Below, piece after piece: positions 1 through 9,397 of a stretch of 64,000 nt of DNA. Every line of letters begins with the position of its first letter. The first letter of the stretch is position 1. Origin of the DNA: FEN-1219 sp963810755 (GTDB lineage Bacteria; Pseudomonadota; Gammaproteobacteria; Steroidobacterales; Rariloculaceae). Below the pieces are notes generated by a model. It had not been told where the DNA came from, searched no databases, and worked only from the letters and a program-made list of their open reading frames with translations. The position numbers and the translations under genes were made by a program. The stretch spans positions 1,116,001-1,180,000 of the forward strand of contig CAWEOP010000009.1 of the NCBI GenBank assembly GCA_963810755.1, written 5' to 3'.

Positions 1-623
1 AGGAACTCGCGTTGCTCTGCACCGCACTTGTCGGCCGGCATCTCGAAAACGCCCAGCCCGGTCTCCGCAGCCTCGACGTACATGTCCGAGTCGCTGACGC
101 GGGTGAGGAACGATATGCCGAGTGACGACACGAACTTCTCGAGAGGCTCGTAGACGGGCCTCGCGGTGCGCACGCGGTTCGCGAGCACCGCCAAGCGGGT
201 GTTGCGAAAGCGGACTTTGCCGATCAGCAGGAGCTCTTTGATGAAGTTCGCCGTCGCGTGGACGTCGATCGACGACGGCGCCACGGGAATCAAGATCGAC
301 TGCGTGCGCGCCAGCAGGTCCTGCAGCAACAACCTCGAGGGTCCGGCCGGAGCGTCGATGATCAGCTGCTTCGTCTCGCGAGGTATCAGCCGTCTCGCAA
401 TCTGCAGCCCGGTGCCGTTGCGCGCGGCGAGATCGGCACCGTGGATCTTCGCGGCATCGGGCGCCCGCTGCGCGAGCCAGTTCAAGCTCGAGCCCTGCGG
501 ATCGAAGTCTGCGATGGTCGTTGGAATGCCGCGGGAAGCAAAGAAGCTCGCGAGGTTCGTGGTGATGGTGGTTTTTCCAACGCCGCCCTTGGCGTTGATC
601 ACCAACGTCGTGTTCATGCTCAT
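1..623 (-). CDS. ParA/MinD-family ATPase, C-terminus outside window
   Basis: P-loop ATPase of the ParA family, which positions plasmids, chromosomes or protein complexes. The first 207 codons are visible. A deviant Walker A motif KGGVGKTT lies at residues 12-19, a switch-I-like DFDPQG near residue 40, and IIDAPAG (Walker B region) near residue 90. The start is ATG 623; a second in-frame ATG two codons on (617) is equally possible. The gene runs off the left edge, so any ParB partner would lie outside. The reading frame is unbroken and is supported by conserved motifs. An orphan ParA or MipZ-like role cannot be excluded. Confidence 0.85.
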   Translation of the reverse strand, partial: MSMNTTLVINAKGGVGKTTITTNLASFFASRGIPTTIADFDPQGSSLNWLAQRAPDAAKIHGADLAARNGTGLQIARRLIPRETKQLIIDAPAGPSRLLLQDLLARTQSILIPVAPSSIDVHATANFIKELLLIGKVRFRNTRLAVLANRVRTARPVYEPLEKFVSSLGISFLTRVSDSDMYVEAAETGLGVFEMPADKCGAEQREF

Positions 624-776
624 GATCGACTCATGCTTCCGTGCACACGCGGCCTTCGCCGACCATCGGCTGTTCGCGAGCGCCGCGGAATCCTTGCGTA
701 GAGCGACATCGACCGCGACGTCGCAATGGATGCTATTGAAACGCTCGCCGAACTGCTGCGATGCCTATCACAGCAT

Positions 777-797
777 GGCCGTTCACATAAGACGGCC
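777..797. terminator. weak hairpin after aldo/keto reductase
   Basis: A 6-bp inverted repeat (GGCCGT / ACGGCC) with a 9-nt loop lies just downstream of the minus-strand reductase stop. There is no T-tract, so intrinsic termination is only a possibility. Confidence 0.25.
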
Positions 798-805
798 GAA
801 CGAAG

Positions 806-1861
806 CTACCGCACGGGCGGTGTTGCAAGAGGGATGCCGAGCGCCGCGTAGACCTTGCCGTCCGCCACTCGGTCGGTGAACCAATTCGGGTACGGCGGAA
901 TCGGCTTGGTCGCACCGTCGAGCGCCGAGAGATCGTCGGCCGTGAGCTTCACGTCGGCCGCGCCGAGGTTGTCTTGCAGCTGCTTCGAGCTCGATGCGCC
1001 GATCAGCACGGACGACACGGCCGGGCGCGTGAGCAGCCACGCAATCGACACTTGCGCCGGCGACGCGCCGTGTCGCGCGCCAATCGTCTGCAGTAGATCG
1101 ATCAGAGCGTAGCCTCGCTCGCGATCGTACGGGAGGAAGTCGAACCCGGCGAGCCGGTCGCCGCTCTCCCCCTTCGGCTTCGCGCGCGTGTACTTGCCGC
1201 TCAGAAATCCTCCCGCGAGCGGGCTCCACGCCATGATGCCTACGCCCGCGTCCGCGCAGAACGGCTGCACCTCGTGCTCGACGTCGCGCCCGAGCAGCGA
1301 GTAATACATCTCGGCTGCACGGAACACGCTCCAGCCGTTTGCTCGCTGCGAACCCACGGCCTTCGCCGCCATCCACGCGGGCCAGTTCGAGAACCCGACG
1401 TAGCGCACCTTACCTTGGCGAACCAGGTCCTCGAGCGCCTCGATCGTCTCTTCGATCGGTGTGAGCGCGTCGACCTTATGCACGAGGTACACGTCGATGT
1501 AGTCCGTGCCCAGGCGCTCGAGGCTTCCCTCCGCAGCGGCGAGGATGTGGCGACGCGACAACCCCGACTCGATCAGCGACGAGCCCATCCGGTTGCCGAC
1601 CTTGGTCGCGACCACGACTTCGCGGCGCTTCGCCCCGAGCGCCTTCCCGAGCAACCGCTCCGAATCGCCGCCGGCATAGACGTCGGCCGAGTTGAAGAAA
1701 TTCACGCCGCCATCGATTGCGCGCGCGACGAGGTCGTTCGCGGCCGCCTGATTCACTTTGTGCACGGACGCGAACGGCCCCGACCCCGACCCGAAAGTCA
1801 TGCTGCCGAACGAGAGCTTCGAAACCACGAGGCCGCTGCTACCGAGACGGGCGTATTGCAT
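806..1861 (-). CDS. Aldo/keto reductase
   Basis: NAD(P)H-dependent oxidoreductase with the (beta/alpha)8 aldo/keto reductase fold, 351 aa. Family residues are visible: FNSADVYAGG (catalytic Asp and Tyr), VVVATKVG (Lys) and VYLVHKVD (His), followed by SNWPAW and a C-terminal coenzyme-binding stretch around IGASSSKQLQDN. The open frame extends far upstream of ATG 1861, but homology begins at MQYARLGSSGL and a good ribosome site (GGTGGAG) precedes this ATG. It lies 56 bp downstream of the metX-like gene on the same strand, so the two may be co-transcribed. The substrate cannot be predicted. Confidence 0.88.
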   Translation of the reverse strand: MQYARLGSSGLVVSKLSFGSMTFGSGSGPFASVHKVNQAAANDLVARAIDGGVNFFNSADVYAGGDSERLLGKALGAKRREVVVATKVGNRMGSSLIESGLSRRHILAAAEGSLERLGTDYIDVYLVHKVDALTPIEETIEALEDLVRQGKVRYVGFSNWPAWMAAKAVGSQRANGWSVFRAAEMYYSLLGRDVEHEVQPFCADAGVGIMAWSPLAGGFLSGKYTRAKPKGESGDRLAGFDFLPYDRERGYALIDLLQTIGARHGASPAQVSIAWLLTRPAVSSVLIGASSSKQLQDNLGAADVKLTADDLSALDGATKPIPPYPNWFTDRVADGKVYAALGIPLATPPVR

Positions 1862-1917
1862 GAGCCGCTCCACCTTGCGTATCTGAAATGCTGAACCGCC
1901 CGCGTCGGCGAGCAGTC

Positions 1918-3009
1918 TTACGCGAAGAATCGCGCGATCAACGGCCGATAGCTGTCCATGTCGACGAGGAACGAATCGTGGCCCTGCAGCGAGTTGAGCG
2001 CCACGAAATCGATTTCGCGGCCGGGGCTCGCGAGCCCCTCGGCGAGCTCGCGCTGCTGGTGTATCGGGAACAGAAAGTCGGTCGTCACGCCGATGATCAG
2101 CGCGCGCTTCACTCGCACCTTGCTCAGGCCCGCCTGCACGGACGAGCCGTGCTCTGCGACGTCGAACAGATCGCTCGCGCGCGAGAGGTATAGATAACAA
2201 TTCGGGTCGAACTGTCCGACGAACTTGTTCGCGTGATGCTCGAGATAGGCCTCGACCTCGAACACCATGCCGAACGGATCGCCGTTGGCGTCGGTCGACG
2301 CCGCACGCTCGCGGCCGAACCGCATGCGCCATTCCTCCGCCGACCGATACGTGATCATGCCGAGCTTGCGCGCGAGCCGCATCCCCGTGAGCGGCACCGA
2401 GTCGCGCGGGTAGTTGCCGCCCTGCCAACCCGGATCCTTGCGGATGATCTCGCGCTGCAGCGAGCGGAGCGCGATCGCGAATGGCAAGGACCGCGGACCC
2501 GACGACATGCTGAGGAACCCTTCCGAGAGCCCGGGAAACAGGATCTCGAACGCGAGCGCCGTCATGCCGCCCATCGACGGGCCGACGGTTGCCTTGAGGC
2601 TCTTCACGCCGAGATGCTTGACCACTTCATGGCCGCCGCGCGCGACGTCCTCGAGCGACAGCACGGGAAACTTGAGCCTATAGATGTCGCCCGTCCGCGG
2701 ATCGACGGACGCCGGGCCCGTGGAGCCGAAGCAGCTACCGAGGGAGTTCACGCAGATCACGTAGTAGCGGCGGGTGTCGATCGGCCGACCCGGCCCGATG
2801 ATCTCTTCCCACCAGCCCGGCACGGGATCTTCGTTGCTCGACGCCGCATGCGCCGAAGGCGATAACCCGGTGAAGATCAGGATCGCGTTGTTGCGGTCGT
2901 GGTTGAGCGCGCCCCAGGTCTCGTACGCGATCGTGGGGCTCAGCAGCTTTCCGCCGCGATGCATCGGAAACTCGCCCGCTACGACGACCGTTCGGCGCGC
3001 TTTCGCCAC
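1918..3009 (-). CDS. metX: MetX-family acyltransferase, probable serine O-succinyltransferase
   Basis: Alpha/beta-hydrolase acyltransferase of the MetX family, 363 aa with a GTG start. The nucleophile elbow is GPSMGG with Ser145; a catalytic Asp sits in GVTTDFLFP and the His in LQGHDSF. The family contains homoserine O-acetyl-, homoserine O-succinyl- and serine O-succinyltransferases. The motifs GLSPSAHAASS, GWWEEIIGPGRPIDT and SLQREIIRKDP, as I recall them, resemble the Xanthomonas-type serine O-succinyltransferase, which activates serine for cysteine synthesis in place of CysE. Context agrees: the nearby trmJ-isc block lacks the cysE gene often found there. Assignment to the family is firm; substrate choice is inference. 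Confidence 0.85.
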   Translation of the reverse strand: MAKARRTVVVAGEFPMHRGGKLLSPTIAYETWGALNHDRNNAILIFTGLSPSAHAASSNEDPVPGWWEEIIGPGRPIDTRRYYVICVNSLGSCFGSTGPASVDPRTGDIYRLKFPVLSLEDVARGGHEVVKHLGVKSLKATVGPSMGGMTALAFEILFPGLSEGFLSMSSGPRSLPFAIALRSLQREIIRKDPGWQGGNYPRDSVPLTGMRLARKLGMITYRSAEEWRMRFGRERAASTDANGDPFGMVFEVEAYLEHHANKFVGQFDPNCYLYLSRASDLFDVAEHGSSVQAGLSKVRVKRALIIGVTTDFLFPIHQQRELAEGLASPGREIDFVALNSLQGHDSFLVDMDSYRPLIARFFA

Positions 3010-3092
3010 CCGTTAACCCCTGAGCCCCCCTGAGAAGCGGGCAGTGTAAGACCCGGCTCAGCGCCGGTTTGTAACTAATCGTTATGAGAATA

Positions 3093-3108
3093 TTCGGTCG
3101 CGACCGAA
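3093..3108. promoter_or_regulatory. 16-bp perfect palindrome between der and metX
   Basis: The sequence TTCGGTCGCGACCGAA is its own reverse complement. It begins 3 nt after the der stop codon and about 85 bp before the metX start on the same (minus) strand. It could be a repressor site for metX or the stem of a der terminator (6-bp stem, CGCG loop); no T-run follows, which slightly favours an operator. Confidence 0.35.
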
Positions 3109-3111
3109 AGA

Positions 3112-4506
3112 TCAGTGCTGCTTCTTCTTGCGCATCCGCAGCTCCCGTTTCTTGTTTTTTGCCTGGCGCGGCGTGAGGTTGTCGCGCTTGCCGGCGAACG
3201 GATTGTCGCCGCTGCGCAGCTCGACGCGCACCGGCGTGCCGCGCAGTTTCAATACCACGCGGAACGTGTTCTCCAGGTAGCGCTTGTAGTGGTCTGGGAG
3301 GCGCTCCGCTTGCCCGCCGTGCACGACGACGACCGGCGGATAACGCCCGCCCTGATGCGCGTAGCGCAACCGCGCCGCCCGACCGCGGATCAGCGGCGGC
3401 GGATTTTCGGCGACGGCATCCTCTAGCACCTTGGTCAAGCGCGGCGTCGCGAACTCGGAGCCAGCGCACTTATAGGCGACGAGCGCAGCGTCGATGATCT
3501 CCGCGATACCGCTGCCGTGCAGTGCCGACGCGTAGTGCACCGTCGCGTACGGCACGAAGTCGAGCCGCCGGTCAATGTCGCGCTCCATTTGACGGCGCTG
3601 CCCGCTCGTGAGGCCGTCCCACTTGTTGACGCCGATCACGAGCGCGCGGCCGCGCGCGGCGGCGAGGCCGACGAGGTGCAGGTCCTGATCGCTCACGCCG
3701 TCGCGCGCGTCGAGCAGCGCGATCACGGCGCCGGCGTCCTCGATCGCTTGCAAGCTTTGCACGATGCTGTACTTCTCGATCGCTTCGCTCACGCGTGCAC
3801 GGCGCCGGATGCCCGCTGTGTCGATGAGCACGAACTTGCGACCGTCGCGCTCGCATGGCACGAGAACGCTGTCGCGTGTGGTGCCAGGCTCGGGCGACGT
3901 GACGAGCCGATTGGTCCCGAGCAGCCGGTTGATCAGCGTCGACTTGCCCACGTTCGGCCGGCCGATCACCGCGACCTTCGGACCGAATTCCTCGTCGAGT
4001 TGCTCGCCGGTCTCCGGGAACGGCGCGAGCACCGCGTCGAGCAGCTCCGCGACGCCTTGGCCATGTAGCGCGGCGATGCCGAAGGGCTCGGCAAGGCCTA
4101 GCGGGTGGAACTCCGCGGCCGCGATCTCGCCAAGCACGCCTTCGGATTTGTTGACCGCAATGGTCAAAGGCTTCGACTCGCGCCGCAAGCGCTCCGCAAT
4201 CCGCACGTCTTCTGCGGTGAGCCCGACCTTGTGGTCGACGACTAGCACGACGGCGTTCGCTTCGTCGATCGCAAGATCGACTTGCTCCGCGACCAAAGCC
4301 GTCATCGTGCCGGCGTCGCCAGTCGCGAGGCCGCCCGTGTCGATCACGATGAAGCGCCGCTCCGCATGCGTACCGATGCCGTAGCGCCGATCGCGAGTGA
4401 GACCCGGAAAGTCCGCTACGAGGGCGTCCCGCGTGCGCGTCAGCCGGTTGAAGAGCGTCGATTTACCGACGTTGGGCCGACCGACAAGGGCCACTGCGGG
4501 CAGCAT
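3112..4506 (-). CDS. der: Ribosome biogenesis GTPase Der (EngA)
   Basis: Essential tandem-domain GTPase acting in 50S subunit maturation, 464 aa, the usual length. P-loops GRPNVGKS occur at residues 9-16 and 182-189, each followed by a DTGG or DTAG G3 motif. The second domain carries NKWD; the first carries NKSE near residue 119, where NKxD is usual. The C-terminal third is the KH-like domain ending in a lysine/arginine-rich tail. It is the last gene of the hisS-yfgM-bamB-der series, 24 bp after bamB, an arrangement conserved in gammaproteobacteria. Confidence 0.97.
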   Translation of the reverse strand: MLPAVALVGRPNVGKSTLFNRLTRTRDALVADFPGLTRDRRYGIGTHAERRFIVIDTGGLATGDAGTMTALVAEQVDLAIDEANAVVLVVDHKVGLTAEDVRIAERLRRESKPLTIAVNKSEGVLGEIAAAEFHPLGLAEPFGIAALHGQGVAELLDAVLAPFPETGEQLDEEFGPKVAVIGRPNVGKSTLINRLLGTNRLVTSPEPGTTRDSVLVPCERDGRKFVLIDTAGIRRRARVSEAIEKYSIVQSLQAIEDAGAVIALLDARDGVSDQDLHLVGLAAARGRALVIGVNKWDGLTSGQRRQMERDIDRRLDFVPYATVHYASALHGSGIAEIIDAALVAYKCAGSEFATPRLTKVLEDAVAENPPPLIRGRAARLRYAHQGGRYPPVVVVHGGQAERLPDHYKRYLENTFRVVLKLRGTPVRVELRSGDNPFAGKRDNLTPRQAKNKKRELRMRKKKQH

Positions 4507-4530
4507 GGCAGCACCGTCCGCAGGCCCGGG

Positions 4531-5685
4531 CTAGGCCGCGTCGGTCCGCACGGTGTACGCGGCAACCGTGCCGTCGTCACCTTGCACGTAGACGTTCTCG
4601 CCGACCGTGAGCGGCGCGCTGCAGATTCGATTGCGGGCTACGCGCTCGCGCGCAAGGAAGTGGCCGTCCATCGGATCGAGCCAATGGAGATAACCTTCGA
4701 AATCGCCGACGACGATCGCGTTGCCGAAACGTGTGGGCGCCGTGACGTCGCGCAGCCGCAGCGCTTCCTGCCGCCACCTCTGCGTGCCCGCGTCGTTGCT
4801 GAGCGCGATCACGGCATCGACGTCGCTCGTCACATACACGTTCGCGAAGTCCGCGCCGAGCCCCGAGTACGACGACATATCTTGCTGCCACAACACGACA
4901 CCCGTGGTGACGTCGATGCCGACCGCGCGGCCGTGGTAACCCGCGACGTACGCTTCGTTGCCGACCACTTGCAGGCCCGAGCCTACGTCGACGAGCCGCT
5001 CGAGCTCGCTGCGGCCCGTCGGGTTCGCGATCGCGACCTCCCAAACCTGCTCGCCGTTGTTGAGCTCGTACGCCCCCACGCGGCCATTGTTGAACCCGCT
5101 CACGACGACGGTGCCCGCGACGCGCGGCGCCGTGTTGCCGCGCAGCGTCAACGCGGGGAGATTCTGCTCGACGGTCCAGAGTGTCCGGCCGTCCTCGACT
5201 GAGAAGCCGCGCAGTCGTCCGTCGACAGTGCGCAGCACGATCACCCGCGCGCCGATGGCCGGAGCGGCGAGCACCTCGCTTCCAACGGGTTGCCGCCAGC
5301 GTTCAGCGCCGGTCGCGGCATCGAAGGCGATGAGATCGCCATCCGTCGTGCCGAAGGCGATCACGCCGTCGCCGTAGCCCGGACCGGCCGCGAGCGGCAA
5401 CTTGGTCTTGATCGACCATAGTTTGCGACCCGTGAGCGCGTCGAACGCCGCGACCTGGCCGTCGTGCGAGCCCGCGTATATGTTCGCGCCGTCGGTTGCG
5501 GGCCGTAGGCCGAGGCGCAAGCGCTCCGCGCCGCCGCCTACTTTGTTGCTCCAGACTTTGCGGACGTCGATCGATGGCTTGAACGCAACGAGCTCGGCAG
5601 GCGGCTCCACGGTGTCTTTCTTGCCTGCGCATCCGACGGCCAACGTCGTGAGTAGTAGGCACGCGAGAGAAAGGCGTGCCGTCAC
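4531..5685 (-). CDS. bamB: Outer membrane assembly lipoprotein BamB
   Basis: Subunit of the BAM complex that inserts beta-barrel proteins into the outer membrane; 384 aa. It begins with a lipoprotein signal ending LAVGC (lipidated Cys about residue 19). The remainder is an eight-bladed beta-propeller with repeated PQQ-like blades such as GRKLWSIKT, GAERWRQPV and GVVLWQQDM. The start is GTG 5685, overlapping the yfgM stop as GTGA, with a GGAGAGGG ribosome site inside the end of yfgM. This indicates translational coupling. Confidence 0.95.
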   Translation of the reverse strand: MTARLSLACLLLTTLAVGCAGKKDTVEPPAELVAFKPSIDVRKVWSNKVGGGAERLRLGLRPATDGANIYAGSHDGQVAAFDALTGRKLWSIKTKLPLAAGPGYGDGVIAFGTTDGDLIAFDAATGAERWRQPVGSEVLAAPAIGARVIVLRTVDGRLRGFSVEDGRTLWTVEQNLPALTLRGNTAPRVAGTVVVSGFNNGRVGAYELNNGEQVWEVAIANPTGRSELERLVDVGSGLQVVGNEAYVAGYHGRAVGIDVTTGVVLWQQDMSSYSGLGADFANVYVTSDVDAVIALSNDAGTQRWRQEALRLRDVTAPTRFGNAIVVGDFEGYLHWLDPMDGHFLARERVARNRICSAPLTVGENVYVQGDDGTVAAYTVRTDAA

Positions 5686-6395
5686 GCGCCCTCTCCAGCC
5701 TTCGCCGCCGCCGGAGCCGCGGGCGCGTCCGCCGCGGGCGACGCGGCGGGAGACGACTCCGCAGCGGTGCCGGGCAAATCGTTGAGCTTCATCTGCACGA
5801 AATTGCGATCGAGCAATTCGGAACCGTCGGCAACCATCGCGGCGAGATACGCGGCGCGCGCTTCCTCGACGTGACCGAGCGCAGCTTGGATATCGCCTTT
5901 CACTTCACTCAACCGTCCTGCGAATTGCCCCGGCTCGGAGACGTCGAGCAGCTTCAGCGCCTCGTCGTTTTGCTCGCGATACGCGAGCACGCGCGCGAGC
6001 CGCAAACGCGCGATCATCGCGAGCTCCGGGTCGTCGGTGCTGTCCTCCATGACGTGCCGGAGCTCTTCCGCGGCGCGGTCGGGCGCAGCGACGAGCAGCG
6101 AGCTCGCGACCAGCAGGCCCGCCTGCGCCGTGTAAGCGCTCGACGGAAAGTCCGTGCGGAGCTTGCCGAGCAACGTAGCCGCCTCGACCTCGTTCTTGCC
6201 TTCGGTGGCTTGCTTGACGGATTGATAGAGCGCCGCAGCCGTCTCGGCTTGCGTGTCTTTGTATTCGCCGTATTGCCGCCAGCCGAACAAGATCAAGAAA
6301 CCGAGCGCCACGCCGCCGAGCACGAACCAACCATTCTCGCGCCACCAGACTCTGAGTCGCTCGACTTGCTCGTTGTCCGACAAATACTCGTCCAC
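5682..6395 (-). CDS. yfgM: YfgM-family tetratricopeptide membrane protein
   Basis: Ancillary SecYEG translocon subunit linking the translocon to periplasmic chaperones; 237 aa. A cytoplasmic N-terminus is followed by one transmembrane helix (about residues 25-42, GWFVLGGVALGFLILFGW) and a periplasmic TPR region. The last 30 residues are alanine/proline rich. It starts with GTG 6395 preceded by GGAGGTCA. It sits between hisS and bamB exactly as in Pseudomonas and E. coli relatives. Confidence 0.92.
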   Translation of the reverse strand: MDEYLSDNEQVERLRVWWRENGWFVLGGVALGFLILFGWRQYGEYKDTQAETAAALYQSVKQATEGKNEVEAATLLGKLRTDFPSSAYTAQAGLLVASSLLVAAPDRAAEELRHVMEDSTDDPELAMIARLRLARVLAYREQNDEALKLLDVSEPGQFAGRLSEVKGDIQAALGHVEEARAAYLAAMVADGSELLDRNFVQMKLNDLPGTAAESSPAASPAADAPAAPAAAKAGEGA

Positions 6396-6424
6396 ACTGA
6401 CCTCCGGGTGCGTAGCCCGCTATT

Positions 6425-7705
6425 CTATGCCGAGCGCGGCGCCGGGCCGAGCAGATTGGCGCATTCTTCGACAGACAGAAGCTGCTGTGGTTCGTCGGTC
6501 CGGAGCGGTTTTACGCTGACCTTGCCTGCCGCAACCTCGGACTCACCCACGATCAACGCGAAGCGCGCTCCGCTCTTGTCGGCGCGGCGCAGCTGGGCTT
6601 TGAAGCCCGCGGCCGGGGAACCGATCGACAGCCGCACCCGCGGAATCCGGTCGCGCAGGCCCTCCACGAGCCGGAAGCCGAAGCGGCGCGCCTCGTCGCC
6701 GGCGGCGACGAGGTAGGCATCCACGGGCTCCTCGGCGGTCTCGCCGCCTTCGGCGCGAACGCAGCTCCACGATCCGTTCGAGCCCTAGAGCCCAACCGAC
6801 CGCCGGCGTGTCGCGCCCACCGAGCTGGGAGATGAGGCCGTCATAGCGCCCTCCGGAGCACACGGCGCTTTGCGCACCGAGCTTGTCCGTCAGCCACTCG
6901 AACACGGTACGCGTGTAGTAGTCGAGGCCGCGCACGAGGCGCGGGTTCAACTTGAACGTGACGCCGATGTCGGCCAGCAACGACTGCACACGGTCGAAGT
7001 GCGCGCGCGATTCGTCGTCCAAGTGACCCGTCAAGAGCGGCGCCTCGGCGATGAGCTGCGCGCAGATCCGGATTCTTGCTGTCCAGGATACGCAGCGGAT
7101 TGCGCTCGAGCCGCCGCAAGCTGTCTTCATCGAGCCGCGCGCGGTGCGCGGAGAAGTACTCCACGAGCGCCTGCTTGTACCCCGCGCGCGACTCCAGGGT
7201 GCCGAGAGAGTTCAGCTCGAGCGTCGCGCTCGTGATTCCGAGGTGTTTCCACAGACGCGCCGACAGCGCGATGAGCTCGGCGTCGATCTCGGGCTCTGCG
7301 TATCCGAGCGCTTCGACACTGAGCTGATGAAACTGCCGGTAACGGCCCTTTTGCGGTTTTTCGCGGCGGAACATCGGGCCGCTGCACCACAGCTTCTGCT
7401 GTTGATTGTGCAGCAAGCCGTTGCTCAAGCCCGCGCGCACGACGCCCGCGGTGGCCTCCGGGCGCAGCGTGATGCTCTCGCCGTTGCGATCCTCGAACGT
7501 GTACATCTCCTTCTCGACGATATCGGTGAGCTCGCCGATCGAGCGGCTGAAGAGCTCTGTGCGCTCGAGTACGCGGCAAGCGCACCCTCTCGTACCCGTA
7601 CCCCGAGAAAAGAGCGGCGGCCGCGCTCTCGACGCGGTCCCAGAGCGGCGCGTCGGCGGGCAAGACGTCGTTCATACCGCGAACGGGTTGGATCAGCTCG
7701 GCCAC
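6425..7705 (-). CDS. hisS: Histidyl-tRNA synthetase, three frameshifts
   Basis: Class II synthetase charging tRNA-His. Full homology spans GTG 7705 to TAG 6425 (425 aa if repaired) but in three changes of frame: near 7573 (after RVRLP), near 7060 (after NPDLRA) and near 6760 (after GLERIVEL). Each is explained by one extra base. Family motifs are intact between shifts: MYTFEDRNGE, FRREKPQKGRYRQFHQ (motif 2), RLVRGLDYYTRTVFEW, and GWALGLER (motif 3). An essential single-copy gene is unlikely to be truly broken, so these are read as sequence errors. It starts 7 nt after the rodZ stop; ispG, normally between them, is absent. Confidence 0.9.
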
Positions 7706-7712
7706 GTTGTGC

Positions 7713-8637
7713 TCAATCTGCGGCGACGTTGACGCTGAATCGCGAATATTCGCCGGGGCGGCCGCTGGTCGGAATCGGAAAGTCGTCGCCGTCGCAGCAG
7801 CATCTTCACGCCAGCCGAGTTGCCGAGCACGACCGCGAACGGCAGCTCACCCTCGAGCTTCTCGTTGCGACCCGCGGCGCCGAGGCCGTAGAACAGCCGC
7901 TCGCCGCGCGCGTCGTCTGATCTCCGCCCAGCTGTCTTGCACGAATGAGATCTGGAGCACGGCCGTGAACGAGCGAAGCGCGACGCGGGCATCGCCGGCG
8001 TCGTCCGGCGTGGAGCGGTAAACGACGCTCCGCGCCGGCCGGAGCTGCTTCGGATGCGCTCGGCGGGGCCGGCGCGATTGCCGGCGCTGCTGCGGCGTCG
8101 CGACGACCGGCGCAACCTCGCGCGGTGCACTTCGGGCCGGCGTCGCCGCTGCGGGCGGCAGCGCCGCCTCCGGCTCGGTGCTCGTCTGCGCCGCGGGCGC
8201 TGACAGCACCTACGGGCAAACGACCGTTCCACCACCAGACGCCGAGCGCCACGACGAGCGCAGCCAAGATCGAGCATCGCGATGATCCAAACCGTGATTT
8301 GCCGTTCGTCCCGAAGCTTGATGGTCTTGCTCGGCTGGATCTGCACATCCTTCAGCGAATTCTGCTTGTAGTACTGCACGAGCAGGTCGCGGATATCGAG
8401 TCCGAGCCGCGTACCGTACTGGCGTATGTATCCTTTGACGAATACGGGCACGCCGATTCGCTCGAAGCGATCCTGCTCGAGCGCCTCGAGTTGTTGCGCT
8501 TCGATGCGCAGCTCGGTCGACATCTGCTCGAGCGAGAGGTCGCGAGCGAGGCGCGCCTGCTTCAGGATTTGCCCGACGCTCTGCGGCTCTGGCGGCGTGC
8601 TCGCCGCCGCCGCAACATGCTGCTCACTATCTGCCAT
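7713..8637 (-). CDS. rodZ: RodZ-like cytoskeleton/cell-shape protein, four frameshifts
   Basis: Bitopic protein tethering MreB to the membrane. After repair it would be 306 aa: N-terminal helix-turn-helix (about residues 20-90, with LKQARLARDLSLEQMS), basic juxtamembrane segment, one transmembrane helix (LAALVVALGVWWW), a Pro/Ala-rich periplasmic linker, and a C-terminal domain with QDSWAEI and GELPFAVVLGNSAGVKM as in DUF4115. Single extra bases are inferred near 8271, 8211, 7919 and 7795. The stop is TGA 7713. The start overlaps the pilF stop by 11 bp, as in the conserved pilF-rodZ arrangement. Confidence 0.88.
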
Positions 8638-9397
8638 TGCGCTCTGCAGTTGCCTGTAGTTGCACGACCTCGGGAGAGCCGGGGAACCCTTCGCGTAGCT
8701 GCGAGGCGCAGCGATTCGCCGCGTCGCGATTCTCGAGCTGCCGCTCGATGTTGACGCACATCCACAGCACCTCCGCGGTCGGCGGCTTCGCGTCCATGAA
8801 GCGCTGCAGGAACGCGCGCGCCTGCAGGTAGTTCTTGTCCTCGTAGGACATCTCGAGCATGTTCGAGAGCGCGTCGGCGTAGGTCGGGTTCTTCGTGAGC
8901 GCCGCGCGAAAGTTCTCTTCGGCCTTCACCCGGTCGCCGGAGCCCAACGCGCAGGTGCCCGCGTTCGTGAGCGCGACTTCGGGCGTCTTGTAGCCCGAGT
9001 TCTCCGTCGCGACCTTGAAATACGGCTCCGCGTCGCGCCAGCGGTTCTGGCGGCACAGGAACACGGCGTAGCTGTTCGCGGCCCCGGAGTTGGTCGGTTC
9101 GAGCTGCGTGGCGCGCTTGTAGTGCTCTTCCGCGTCGCTGGCGCTCCCGAGCTGGTCGTAGGCGACCGCGATCGTGCTATGGGCGTCCGCCAGCCGCGGG
9201 TTCTGCTCCAGCGCACGCTGCAGGCGCTCGATCGCGAGCTCCGGGCGACCCTGGCGTAAGTACCCCGCGCCGAGGTTCATGTTCGCGACGGCGGCATCCT
9301 CCTCCGACGGCGGCGTTCGTCCACTCGTCGTCTCGGTGACGCACGCCTGCAGCAAACCGAACGCGGCGCACGCCGCGAATGCTTTCAGCACGCTCAT
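8627..9397 (-). CDS. pilF: Type IV pilus biogenesis lipoprotein PilF/PilW (TPR)
   Basis: Outer-membrane pilotin needed for PilQ secretin multimerisation and pilus stability; 256 aa. Lipobox LLQAC with Cys about residue 19, then six TPR-like repeats (for example YLRQGRPELAIERLQRALE and ANSYAVFLCRQNRWRDAEPYF). The ATG overlaps the rlmN stop (ATGA), so translation is coupled. The order rlmN-pilF-rodZ is conserved in gammaproteobacteria. The pilus genes themselves are not in the window. Confidence 0.93.
   Translation of the reverse strand: MSVLKAFAACAAFGLLQACVTETTSGRTPPSEEDAAVANMNLGAGYLRQGRPELAIERLQRALEQNPRLADAHSTIAVAYDQLGSASDAEEHYKRATQLEPTNSGAANSYAVFLCRQNRWRDAEPYFKVATENSGYKTPEVALTNAGTCALGSGDRVKAEENFRAALTKNPTYADALSNMLEMSYEDKNYLQARAFLQRFMDAKPPTAEVLWMCVNIERQLENRDAANRCASQLREGFPGSPEVVQLQATAERNGR

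Noticed and set aside
3010..3092. SAM or SAH riboswitch before the MetX-family gene
   Set aside because: The 102-bp leader is short and shows none of the conserved core sequences I know.
6425..8637. hisS and rodZ as true pseudogenes
   Set aside because: Both are well conserved apart from single-base shifts, and hisS is essential; sequence error is simpler.
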